Positions 19,512 through 28,018 of a stretch of DNA of 64,000 nt are shown piece after piece. This DNA is from Rhodobacteraceae bacterium M382 (GTDB lineage: Bacteria; Pseudomonadota; Alphaproteobacteria; Rhodobacterales; Rhodobacteraceae). The notes beneath the pieces were generated by a model. The model had not been told where the DNA came from. It saw only the letters and a list, made by a program, of their open reading frames with translations, and made no database searches. The first letter of the stretch is position 1. Each line of letters starts with the position of its first letter. Made by a program: the position numbers and the translations under genes. The stretch lies in NCBI GenBank assembly GCA_025141015.1, contig CP081098.1, forward strand, positions 2,486,501 through 2,550,500, given 5' to 3'.

Positions 19512-20851
19512 GACACCCAAATGGGGGCACGCCCCGACCCAGCACAACAATTGTCGGCGGAGGATTTGCCGGATTGTCCTGCGCCTATGACCTGGCCCGC
19601 CAGGGACATGACGTTGTCGTTTTGGAAGCGGACCAGACGGTTGGCGGGCTTGCGGGTGCCTTTGACACCAAAGGTGAGCGTCTGGATCGGTTTTATCATC
19701 ATTGGTTCACCAACGATCTCGAAGTGATGACGCTGATCGACGAATTGGGACTGAGCGATCAGGTCATGACCAATCCGACCAATACCGGGGTTTTTTACGC
19801 GAATAAGATCTTCAAGCTGTCCAACCCCATGGATTTGCTCAGGTTCACCGCCCTGCCCTTTCTGGACCGCATTCGGTTGGGTCTTTTGACGCTCAGGGCG
19901 CGCCGGGTAGAGGATTGGAGGGCATTGGAAGATGAAACAGCCGCAGACTGGCTGCGCAGACTGGGCGGGGATACCGTCTTTGATGTCGTCTGGAAGCCCC
20001 TGTTGGCCGGAAAATTCGGACCCTATGCCGAAACCGTGTCTGCCGTGTGGTTCTGGAACAAACTAAAACTGCGCGGCGGAAGCCGGGGCAAAGGGGGCGA
20101 AGAGCGGCTCGCCTATTTGAAGGGAAGTTTTTCACGCCTGGCCGAAGCAACCGCACAGGGCATCGTTCAGGCGGGCGGCACGGTGCGCACCGGATCGCCA
20201 GTAGAGCGGATCGAGCACATGGAACATGGCCGTTGGAGGTGCTCTGGTCCCTGGGGAGATATGGAAAGCGACAATGTTGTTGTCACCACGGCGTTGCCGC
20301 TCATCGCCGATATGGTGCAGGACTGGGCCACGCCTGAATACCAACAGCAGTTGCGCGGTATAGACTACCTCGCAAATATTTGCCTTGTTCTTCGGCTCGA
20401 CCGATCGCTTTCATCGACCTATTGGCTGAACGTGAACGACATGTCGTTTCCCTATGTTGGTGTCATTGAACACACGAATTTTGAAAGCGCCGATTCCTAT
20501 GGCGGTGAACATATTGTCTATCTGTCGAAATACCTGCCGCACACAGATGCGCTGTATCTGATGGAAGACAATGAGGTGATGGAGTTTTCAATTCCCCACC
20601 TGCAACGCATGTTCCCCGAATTCGACCGCGAATGGGTCCGCGATTTTCACGTCTGGCGGGCCCGCTGGTCACAGCCGGTTGTCGGCAAACATTATTCGCG
20701 TCTCATCCCGGACACCGACGGGCCTCGTCGGGGGTTACACATCTGTTCCATGGCGCAGATCTATCCCGAAGACCGCGGCACCAATTACGCCATCCGAGAA
20801 GGTCGCAGGATGGCGGCAAAAATCCTGGACGTCGCCCATGCGCGAACCTGA
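19508..20851 (+). CDS. NAD(P)/FAD-dependent oxidoreductase (amine-oxidase/UGM-like fold)
   Basis: 447 residues. The N-terminal FAD-binding motif TTIVGGGFAGLSCAYDLARQGHDV with the following VLEADQTVGGLAGAF is of the amine-oxidase/protoporphyrinogen-oxidase/UDP-galactopyranose-mutase superfamily. The C-terminal GLHICSMAQIYPEDRGTNYAIREGRRMA is the second FAD-contact region. No membrane span is obvious. The start ATG overlaps the previous stop (ATGA). Its place between a flippase-like protein and a sugar transferase suggests it acts on the lipid or sugar moiety, for example oxidising a polyprenyl sugar, but this is inference. Confidence 0.85.
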   Translation: MRHPNGGTPRPSTTIVGGGFAGLSCAYDLARQGHDVVVLEADQTVGGLAGAFDTKGERLDRFYHHWFTNDLEVMTLIDELGLSDQVMTNPTNTGVFYANKIFKLSNPMDLLRFTALPFLDRIRLGLLTLRARRVEDWRALEDETAADWLRRLGGDTVFDVVWKPLLAGKFGPYAETVSAVWFWNKLKLRGGSRGKGGEERLAYLKGSFSRLAEATAQGIVQAGGTVRTGSPVERIEHMEHGRWRCSGPWGDMESDNVVVTTALPLIADMVQDWATPEYQQQLRGIDYLANICLVLRLDRSLSSTYWLNVNDMSFPYVGVIEHTNFESADSYGGEHIVYLSKYLPHTDALYLMEDNEVMEFSIPHLQRMFPEFDREWVRDFHVWRARWSQPVVGKHYSRLIPDTDGPRRGLHICSMAQIYPEDRGTNYAIREGRRMAAKILDVAHART

Positions 20852-22706
20852 TGTCATCATGCGGCGGCTGCCGGTTGTGTACGGTTTTGCAGCGCTGGGC
20901 GCGTTGATCGCCATTGCCGGCATCGGGATATGGCATACACCATTGGCACCGCTGGCCAATCACGGCGAAGCTGCCGCGTTGCTCAGATCCCTACTGGCGC
21001 TGCCCATGCCGCTTGTATTTGCCATATGGGCGGGTTGCGATTGGCGCAGTAAACCATTTTGGATTGTCGCGCTTGTGGCGGGCAGCGCCATTGTTCTCAA
21101 CGCCCCTTTGTTCATTACAATGTTGTTGGCTTTGGCGATTGTTCTGGCGTTGGCAACGCTGGGTGTGCCGCTCGGCTCTGTGCCGCCTTCGTCGATTTCG
21201 TCCGCTTCCACGGTATCACCAGGGACACAGCTGGGCTGGGCCATCGGGCTGATCGCTCTGAGCGCCGCTTTGCGCCTGTCGGTGCTCGACGAGCCATTCG
21301 AACGCGACCTGATGGTCTATGCCATGGTCGCGCGGAGCTGGCTTGAAGGTCTTGACCTTTATGCCCAGGCTTGGGACCACAAACCCCCGGCGATCTACGT
21401 GGTCTATGCCGGGGCAATCGGCCTGCTGGGCCAAGAACCGCTTGCCATATGGGCGTTGGGGATCTTGGCGTTTGGGTGCACGCTTGTTGGAGTGAAATTG
21501 GCTGCCGACCGGCTGGCGGGGCCACGGGCCGGTTTGGCTGCCATGGCGGTCTGGTCTGTGTGCGGTAACGACGTATTGTTGCAGGCCAACCAACCCAATG
21601 TCGAAGTCTTCATGAATGCGTGCCTCGTCTGGGCGCTTGTGCTTTTGCTGCCGACAGCAAAACATCCAAATCGACCGCACAATGTTCTGGCGGCCGGGCT
21701 CATGTTTTTTCTGGCATCCGTGTTCAAACAGATTGCCGTCTTTCCGGCGGTTCTGGCCGCGGTGTGGCTGTTCTGGACAGGGATGACATCCGGGCCGGAA
21801 AAATCGGGCACCAGGGCAACGGCTGCCCTGAAATCCGTCGCTGTTCTGGCTATCCCCGGATTAATCGGGTGGGCTGTCATTTTTGTGGCTTTTTCTGCGG
21901 CTGGAACCTTTGATTCCTTTTTCTACGCTGCCTTCAGCTTTAACCATTCCTATTCCGGTTCCATTTTTGGCAACCTTGCCAGGGTTGTGTTTGCCGGCGT
22001 TGAACACCCCTATTATGTTGCCCTTTTCTTAACATTGTTCTTTTTGCATTGGATGACGGAAAAGGGACCAAATCGAAGCCTGCTTCTCTTGCTGTACGTC
22101 GGGAGCGCCATCATGGTCGCGGCACCGGGCAAACATTTCCCCCATTACTATCAGCTTTTATTGCCACTTCTGGCCATCAGCACAGGTGTTTTCCTGACCC
22201 GGCACCTGCCCGGTGCCTCGCTGGTCAAATCGGTTCTGATTGCCCTGGCACCCATTTGGATCAGTTTTGGATATTTCACCTCGCCCGAACGGCTGGCACT
22301 GGTGAAATATGACGCCCAGGACCACGGCGGAGCAGCTGTTGAAAGCCGCGAGGTCGGGCGTTGGTTGGCGCAAAACACGACACCGGAAACGCGGATCCTG
22401 CATTGGGGTGCAGAACCGGGTGTGTATTTTTGGTCAGGTCGCCCAACCCCGTATCGCCACAGCTACAATTACCCTCTCTTCGCCGGACCCCGCGCGCAGA
22501 CCATGCTCAAAGCATTCCAAACCGATATCGCCTGTCGGCCGCCAGACATTGTTGTCATCACAATCGACCCGACCCGAGCAGAAGACCCGATCCGGGATAT
22601 GCTGGCACAGAGCTACTCCCCCATGCCAACACCCCTGCGGCTTGCGTTCTTTGAGATCTGGAGTGGCGAGATGGATCCATCCGCCTGTCCCCAACAGTCT
22701 GAATAG
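20838..22706 (+). CDS. GT39/ArnT-like polytopic membrane glycosyltransferase
   Basis: 622 residues from ATG 20838 (14-base overlap with the gene before); ATG 20859 is an equally possible start. There are about 12 hydrophobic segments. The first large periplasmic-loop signature FERDLMVYAMVARSW has the Glu-Arg-Asp triad typical of lipid-linked-sugar transferases, followed by AQAWDHKPPAIYVVYA, the DHKPP motif of ArnT/GT83 relatives. Such enzymes use polyprenyl-phosphate sugars to modify lipid A, proteins or other envelope lipids at the periplasmic face. As the last gene of the operon it would use the donor made by the GT2 gene. Downstream, 22707-22951 holds no supported gene. Confidence 0.85.
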   Translation: MREPDVIMRRLPVVYGFAALGALIAIAGIGIWHTPLAPLANHGEAAALLRSLLALPMPLVFAIWAGCDWRSKPFWIVALVAGSAIVLNAPLFITMLLALAIVLALATLGVPLGSVPPSSISSASTVSPGTQLGWAIGLIALSAALRLSVLDEPFERDLMVYAMVARSWLEGLDLYAQAWDHKPPAIYVVYAGAIGLLGQEPLAIWALGILAFGCTLVGVKLAADRLAGPRAGLAAMAVWSVCGNDVLLQANQPNVEVFMNACLVWALVLLLPTAKHPNRPHNVLAAGLMFFLASVFKQIAVFPAVLAAVWLFWTGMTSGPEKSGTRATAALKSVAVLAIPGLIGWAVIFVAFSAAGTFDSFFYAAFSFNHSYSGSIFGNLARVVFAGVEHPYYVALFLTLFFLHWMTEKGPNRSLLLLLYVGSAIMVAAPGKHFPHYYQLLLPLLAISTGVFLTRHLPGASLVKSVLIALAPIWISFGYFTSPERLALVKYDAQDHGGAAVESREVGRWLAQNTTPETRILHWGAEPGVYFWSGRPTPYRHSYNYPLFAGPRAQTMLKAFQTDIACRPPDIVVITIDPTRAEDPIRDMLAQSYSPMPTPLRLAFFEIWSGEMDPSACPQQSE

Positions 22707-22951
22707 ATCGACCAGATTGATGACCAGATAGGTGCCTAGACCTAGTCCAGTAGCTCTCTGTACAGATTTCGCTCTGGGTCGTGTCCTGTGCCTTGGGCGG
22801 GCACCCCAAACTGGCCAACTGGATCACCGATGCAAGCTGCCCATGCTTTTCGTCAGGATAGACCACTAATGGCCTCTGGGTGAGGTACGTTTTCCAGGCG
22901 TCCGGGTCTCGCCACCAGGCGGAAAATCTCCGGCAGGATTCAGCTCATAAA

Positions 22952-23953
22952 TTATGGGGCTTTAGCCTTAACTTTCCTTCTAAAATCGCTTGGAGATACG
23001 CCAGCCTGCGACTTGAAGAAGCGCGTAAAATGGGATTGGTCGGCGTATCCCAAGGATCGCCCGATCATACCTATCGTCTGTTGATTGTCGCTCAATGCGG
23101 CTTTAGCCAATTCAATCCGCAACTTCTTTAACTCTCGTGCGGCGGTGGTGTTTTGCATCCGCAGGGCCGCCTCCATCCGTTTCCTGTCCAGCCCCAACTT
23201 TTGGGCGACGTCTTCTGCGCCGAGCTCCCTGTTCATCAGTAACGGACGGGCTGCGCTGCGCAGGGCCGCGACGATGGACAGATCCGGGTCTTTGGTCGAC
23301 CCATTTTCATAGCCAATTGCCGTTTTGAGCCCGAGACCGGCGTGCAACCAGGCTGAGGGAAACTTGATTTCCAATCCGGGTCCGTCGGTCTTTATCAACC
23401 TGATGCCCATGTGCCCGCGCGGCACAGCCTGTGGAAACGGAGTGTAGACCCGCACTTTCGCCGGATCCCACGCGTCACTCGTCGCGCCTTGGATGAGCCG
23501 CAGATACAATGCTGCGCCAAACCCTTCGATCTGAAGGGGTTGGTTTTGGGTTTTGACCAGCCGGGTCACCGAATAGGTCGCACAGTCCGCTTCGATGGTC
23601 AGCGCATGCCTGACCGAACTGGACTCTTGCGGGACTTGCATCACCAGGCTGCACAGGAATTCGCCCACGGTCCGTGAATTGCGACCGGCCTCGGCAATGG
23701 GCGGCCAATTGGCAAAATCAAATTGTTCTGCAACGTGGCAGCCGAAATAGGGATCGCCCACCAGAACCGCCAGGTCATTGACCAAACCATAAAAGACTTC
23801 TGCATGGACTGCCATTTTGGGGTCGCGCAGCATGTCCTTGCTGAGCCCCAAACTTTCGAACGCCGGGCGAACATCCACGTGCTGGTTTTCGGCATGTTGA
23901 ACAAGGGGCATAACCAGCGCTAGGCGGATAAATCCGTCGGTTGAAAGGGGCAT
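22952..23953 (-). CDS. AraC family transcriptional regulator (OruR-like)
   Basis: 333 residues. The N-terminal half matches the arabinose-binding-domain type found in OruR/ArgR-like regulators (ARPAFESLGLSKDMLRDPKM and following). The C-terminal double helix-turn-helix is seen in LRIELAKAALSDNQQTIGMIGRSLGYADQSHFTRFFKSQAGVSPSDFR. The start is the ATG at 23953 with AAGG upstream; a GTG ten codons earlier lacks one. It is divergent from the amidohydrolase operon with 161 bases between starts, so it most likely controls that operon in response to a substrate or product (inference). No clear operator repeat was found. Confidence 0.88.
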   Translation of the reverse strand: MPLSTDGFIRLALVMPLVQHAENQHVDVRPAFESLGLSKDMLRDPKMAVHAEVFYGLVNDLAVLVGDPYFGCHVAEQFDFANWPPIAEAGRNSRTVGEFLCSLVMQVPQESSSVRHALTIEADCATYSVTRLVKTQNQPLQIEGFGAALYLRLIQGATSDAWDPAKVRVYTPFPQAVPRGHMGIRLIKTDGPGLEIKFPSAWLHAGLGLKTAIGYENGSTKDPDLSIVAALRSAARPLLMNRELGAEDVAQKLGLDRKRMEAALRMQNTTAARELKKLRIELAKAALSDNQQTIGMIGRSLGYADQSHFTRFFKSQAGVSPSDFRRKVKAKAP

Positions 23954-24114
23954 GACCAGACCTTGGTTGTTTCGACTCGCCACAGTATTGCAGATTCAGG
24001 CCCAAGGTGTTGGCCAGTTTTGCCAAATATTCTTTTTATTGCATTCGAAAGTGGCCAACATGTGGATCAGCGCTGGGGTAAACTTCCTGCATTAAGATCA
24101 ACTTGGAGGTTAAC

Positions 24115-25515
24115 ATGATTCGCAGATTCGCCAATTTCACCTGCGCAGTGGCGCTGTCATTCACCGCCATAGCGGCGCAGGCCGAAGATGCCCCCAGGCA
24201 AGTGCTGTTCACCAACGTCAACATTTTTAATGGCGTCGACGGCGAGCTGATGGAGAACGGTTCGGTTCTGGTCGAAGGTAACCTGATCAAGACTGTGTCC
24301 GCCGATCCGATCGAGGCGCCAGACGCGTTTACCGTCGATGGTGAGGGCCGTACCCTAATGCCCGGGTTGATCGATATGCATTCGCATCTGTGTCTGCGCG
24401 ATGGCATTCCCTGGGCTCGGACCGACTATGATCAGATGCTTGCGGGTGCCTACACGGCCCATGTCTTGCTCGAATATCTGGATCAGGGGTTCACCACAGC
24501 GAGAGACACAGGGTGCAACATACTGGGGGTCGCCAAAGGTGTGAACAAAGGCGTTATTCCCGGGCCACGTCTTTTCCCCAGCGGCGGTGTCTTAAGCCAG
24601 ACCGGCGGGCACGGCGACATCGGTTTCTTTAATGACCGACCGGGCGATATGGACGATCTCGAACGGCACGGCTGGGGTTATATCGTCGATGGGGTGACCG
24701 AGGCCCGGCGCTCTGCCCGGCATAATTTCCGTGGCGGTGCCACGCAGATCAAGGTGATGGCCGGTGGCGGCGTCGCCAGTGAATTTGATCCGCTTCACAT
24801 GACGCAGATGTCCGTCGAAGAGATGGAGGCCATTGTCGAAGTTGCCAAAGACTATGGAAGCTATGTTACGGTGCATGCCTATCACGACCGGTCCGTCAAC
24901 CGGGCCATCGACGCCGGTGTTCGGACCATCGAACACAATTTTCTTGTTTCCGAAGAAACGATTATCCGGATGAAAGATGAGGGCGTTGCCCTGTCGGTTC
25001 AGGCGGTGATGTCGCTCCAGGCGTTTGGCAATCCCGAGGAAATCACCTTCTTTAGTGCGGACCAAAAGGCCAAGGCATCCCAGGTAAATTCCGGTGCCCG
25101 TCAGATGATGGAATGGGCGGTCAAGCATGACCTGATCATGGTGACTGGAGGCGACATGTTCGGCCCTGATGTTGGGCGCCAGGCCGACAACATCATCTGG
25201 TTCAACGATGAAATTGCCAAGAACCCTTACCTGTCGCTCAAAACGGCAACCGGCAACGCAGGCGAAGTTCTGACCTGGTCGGGAGGCATGAACCCCTACA
25301 AGGAAGGCACATTGGGAACGATTGCCGAAGGTGGCTATGCCGACATCATCTTGATCGACGGCAATCCTCTTGAGGATATCCATGCCCTGAAGCGTGGAAA
25401 TGTAGATTTTGTCATGAAAGATGGGCAGGTCTATAAGAACTGGCTGCCAGATGAGAATGCGCCACAGTTCATTCCGGCAGGCCCCGAACGCGACGCCTAT
25501 TTCGGGAACCTCTAA
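24115..25515 (+). CDS. Secreted amidohydrolase, COG1228 type (paralogue 1)
   Basis: 466 residues with a signal peptide (about 1-23). The metal-dependent amidohydrolase barrel shows HxH in LIDMHSHL (H89, H91), the bridging Lys in IKVMAGGGV (K213), His residues at about 254 and 274 (VTVHAYHD, TIEHNFL) and the Asp in VTGGDMFG (D347), so the binuclear metal site looks complete. COG1228 members include prolidases for Xaa-Pro dipeptides, imidazolonepropionase and related hydrolases (family knowledge); the substrate here is open. GGAGG at 24104-24108 supports ATG 24115. It leads an operon with a paralogue, a phosphoesterase and a porin. Confidence 0.9.
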   Translation: MIRRFANFTCAVALSFTAIAAQAEDAPRQVLFTNVNIFNGVDGELMENGSVLVEGNLIKTVSADPIEAPDAFTVDGEGRTLMPGLIDMHSHLCLRDGIPWARTDYDQMLAGAYTAHVLLEYLDQGFTTARDTGCNILGVAKGVNKGVIPGPRLFPSGGVLSQTGGHGDIGFFNDRPGDMDDLERHGWGYIVDGVTEARRSARHNFRGGATQIKVMAGGGVASEFDPLHMTQMSVEEMEAIVEVAKDYGSYVTVHAYHDRSVNRAIDAGVRTIEHNFLVSEETIIRMKDEGVALSVQAVMSLQAFGNPEEITFFSADQKAKASQVNSGARQMMEWAVKHDLIMVTGGDMFGPDVGRQADNIIWFNDEIAKNPYLSLKTATGNAGEVLTWSGGMNPYKEGTLGTIAEGGYADIILIDGNPLEDIHALKRGNVDFVMKDGQVYKNWLPDENAPQFIPAGPERDAYFGNL

Positions 25516-25529
25516 CGCTCGACTGTGGA

Positions 25530-25549
25530 CCGGCGGGATAACCCGCCGG
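25530..25549 (+). other. Hairpin between the two amidohydrolase genes
   Basis: CCGGCGGG and CCCGCCGG pair around an ATAA loop, an eight-base perfect stem, 14 bases after the stop of the first gene. There is no T run, so it is more likely an mRNA-stability or differential-expression element within the operon than a terminator. Confidence 0.6.
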
Positions 25550-25617
25550 GCTTCACGCGCGGGGCGGTTCATTTACCTCGGCCGCTCTGCGCCTATTTTT
25601 GATCCGGGACCATTCTC

Positions 25618-26940
25618 ATGAAAGCCTTCGTCAGCACCATTGCTTGTGTTTTTCTGGCAACTTCGGCCCTGGCCGAGGACGTCAAACGCACCCTGTTCAC
25701 CAATATCTATGTCTGGGATGGAACCAGCGAAACGCGGCTTGAGAATGCCCAGGTTTTAGTGGAAGGCAACCTGATCACCAAGGTTTCCACCGATCCGATC
25801 CCCGCCGAAGATGCGAGGGTGATCGACGGGCAAGGCAGCACATTGATGCCCGGTTTGATCGATATGCATACCCACGTGATGTTCAAATACGGGGTCAATC
25901 CGTCCCGTCCCGACGTGGATCATGCCGCTGCCGGGGCGATGGCGCTGGAGACGCTGCAACTGTATCAGCGGATGGGGTATACCACGCTGCGCGATGTGGG
26001 AGGCAACAGCCTCGGCCTGGCCCGTGTGATCGCGCGCGGTTGGGTGGATGCGCCGCGGCTCTATTCCTCGGGCACACAGATCAGCGGCATTTCTGGCCAC
26101 GCCGATCTAGGCACATTGAACGAGGCACCGGGCACAGATGTGTTCGCCAAACGCGGCGACGGTTGGGGCATTGTCGGCGACGACGCGGTGCGGGCCGCTG
26201 TGCTGACCAACCTGCGGGGTGGGGCCACGCATATCAAAGTGATGCCGGGGGGTGGTGTGGCGTCGGATTTCGACCCGCTCGAAAGCACCTCGATGACCGA
26301 GGGCGAACTGCGCGCAGCTGTTGAAACAGCCGATGATTACCTGACCTATGTCTGTGCCCATGCGTACAATGACAAGTCGATCAACCGGTTTCTGGATGCC
26401 GGCGGGCGCTGCATCGAACACGGCTTCCTGATTGAGGAGGACACGATCAAGCGCATGAAGGAGCTAGGCGCTGTAATGTCGCTTCAGGCCTATGCCGCCT
26501 ATGAGGTGTTCAGCGACCCCGACAACATTCCCGGATTCTCCGCCGAAAATGCCCGCAAGGGTCGGCAAGTTCATGAAGGAGCCGACAGGATGATGCGTTG
26601 GATCAAAGAGTATCAGGTCGACGCCTTTGGAGGATCCGATTTGTGGGTTGTAGACCAGTTGCCGTTGGTGCCACAGGATCTGGTGGTTCGCCAGCACTGG
26701 TTTGATGATGTGGAAATTCTACGGCAGAACACATCGCATGCCGCGCGCTGGTTGGCAAAATCGGGGCCCAAAAACCCCTACAAGGATGGCCCGTTGGGCG
26801 TCATTGAACAGGGGGCGTATGCGGATCTGATAATCGTTCGGGGTGATCCCACTCAGGACGTGTCGATCCTGGTTGATTACGATGCCAACATCCCACTAAT
26901 CATGCGCGATGGGGTGATCAAGAAGAACACTTTGGATTGA
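25618..26940 (+). CDS. Secreted amidohydrolase, COG1228 type (paralogue 2)
   Basis: 440 residues, signal peptide about 1-19 (ending ALA-E). It aligns with the preceding gene across its length: LIDMHTHV (H84, H86), HIKVMPGGGVASDFDPL with the bridging Lys, CAHAYND, IEHGFLIEED and FGGSDLWV with the catalytic-site Asp. All expected metal ligands are visible. The repeated FDPL segment following the Lys motif in both marks them as recent paralogues. Different loops after the HxH motif suggest different side-chain specificity. It is 102 bases from the first paralogue and 10 bases before the phosphoesterase gene. Confidence 0.9.
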   Translation: MKAFVSTIACVFLATSALAEDVKRTLFTNIYVWDGTSETRLENAQVLVEGNLITKVSTDPIPAEDARVIDGQGSTLMPGLIDMHTHVMFKYGVNPSRPDVDHAAAGAMALETLQLYQRMGYTTLRDVGGNSLGLARVIARGWVDAPRLYSSGTQISGISGHADLGTLNEAPGTDVFAKRGDGWGIVGDDAVRAAVLTNLRGGATHIKVMPGGGVASDFDPLESTSMTEGELRAAVETADDYLTYVCAHAYNDKSINRFLDAGGRCIEHGFLIEEDTIKRMKELGAVMSLQAYAAYEVFSDPDNIPGFSAENARKGRQVHEGADRMMRWIKEYQVDAFGGSDLWVVDQLPLVPQDLVVRQHWFDDVEILRQNTSHAARWLAKSGPKNPYKDGPLGVIEQGAYADLIIVRGDPTQDVSILVDYDANIPLIMRDGVIKKNTLD

Positions 26941-26950
26941 GGGTGTTTCG

Positions 26951-27943
26951 TTGAAGAGCCTACTTTTCACTTCTATCCTCGCCGTGGTGCTCCCCTCCCT
27001 TGGGGCCGCCGACGGCAGTGATCCCAAGCCATGGACTCATCAAAACTTTGACGCCGATCCCGGCAAATTCACCTTTGCGATCCACGCCGATCTAACCGGC
27101 GGCGAAAGACCCGGAATTTTTGCAACAGCCATGGCGCAACTCAACCTGTTGCGCCCTGATTTTGTCATCAGCGTCGGGGATTTGATTGAAGGCGGTGAAA
27201 TCCAGCGAGACCAGTTCGAGGCAGAATGGGAGGCCTACGACAATCGGGTTCGCAGTTTCCCAGGGCCCATTTTTTATGTGGGCGGAAATCATGACCTTTC
27301 GACTGACCTGTCGCGTGAAGTCTGGGCAGAACGTTATGGCCCCACTTATTATCATTTTCGCTACAAGAATGTGCTGTTTCTGGTTCTGGACACCGAAGAC
27401 ACGTCACCCGCCGACCGCGTTGAGATCGCCAAGGCACGCGCAAAAGCCATCATGATCTATCAGTCAGACGGCCCCGAAGCCTTTGCACAAACCGAATATG
27501 CCAACCTCGCGCACCGCACCGCTGGAACAATTGGTGAAGACCAAAAAAACTATTTTCTAGAGGCGATTGAACACAACACCGATGTGCGCTGGACATTTCT
27601 GTTCCTGCACAAACCCGCATGGCAACACCGCGTCGAAACGCCGTTTGCGTCCATCGAGGCCGCGCTCTCAGAACGTCCCTACACGGTGTTCAATGGCCAC
27701 GTGCAGGCCTATGGCCACGAGGTGCGTAACGGGCGCGACTATGTTCAACTTGCCACCACAGGTGGTGAACAGTTTCCTGATCTGGGTCTGTCGGAAGACC
27801 ACGTTACTTTGGTGACCATGACGGACAGTGGCCCAAACATCGCCAACCTGATGCTATCAGGTATTCGTGACAAAACCGGGGTAATCCCACAAGGTGGTGA
27901 CAATCTGTGTTTTTCGGTTCAGCGATGCGGAGAAGATCAGTGA
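26951..27943 (+). CDS. Secreted calcineurin-like metallophosphoesterase
   Basis: 330 residues from a TTG start at 26951 with GAGGGT eight bases upstream, itself formed by the end of the previous gene, so the genes are coupled. A signal peptide is present (about 1-20). Metal-site motifs: ADLTGG (D47 with Thr where many members have His), VGDLIEGG, VGGNHDLS, LFLHKPAWQH and FNGHVQAYGHE (Gln in place of the usual second His of GHxH). These changes are shared by a recognisable subfamily whose consensus begins DRTGG. The substrate is unknown; phosphate release from organic phosphate in the periplasm is a reasonable guess. Confidence 0.85.
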   Translation: MKSLLFTSILAVVLPSLGAADGSDPKPWTHQNFDADPGKFTFAIHADLTGGERPGIFATAMAQLNLLRPDFVISVGDLIEGGEIQRDQFEAEWEAYDNRVRSFPGPIFYVGGNHDLSTDLSREVWAERYGPTYYHFRYKNVLFLVLDTEDTSPADRVEIAKARAKAIMIYQSDGPEAFAQTEYANLAHRTAGTIGEDQKNYFLEAIEHNTDVRWTFLFLHKPAWQHRVETPFASIEAALSERPYTVFNGHVQAYGHEVRNGRDYVQLATTGGEQFPDLGLSEDHVTLVTMTDSGPNIANLMLSGIRDKTGVIPQGGDNLCFSVQRCGEDQ

Positions 27944-28018
27944 TGGAACATACTCTGCACCACCAACAAAGAAACAGCGCGCGATGTTGAACACCTCACT
28001 TTGTGGAAAGGAGCCTGA

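Noticed and set aside
22558-22866. Minus-strand frame with protein-like segment (PDEKHGQLASVIQLASLG) after the ArnT-like gene
   Set aside because: No ribosome site, crosses the end of a real gene on the other strand, and has no recognised homologue; it could be a gene remnant but I cannot support one.
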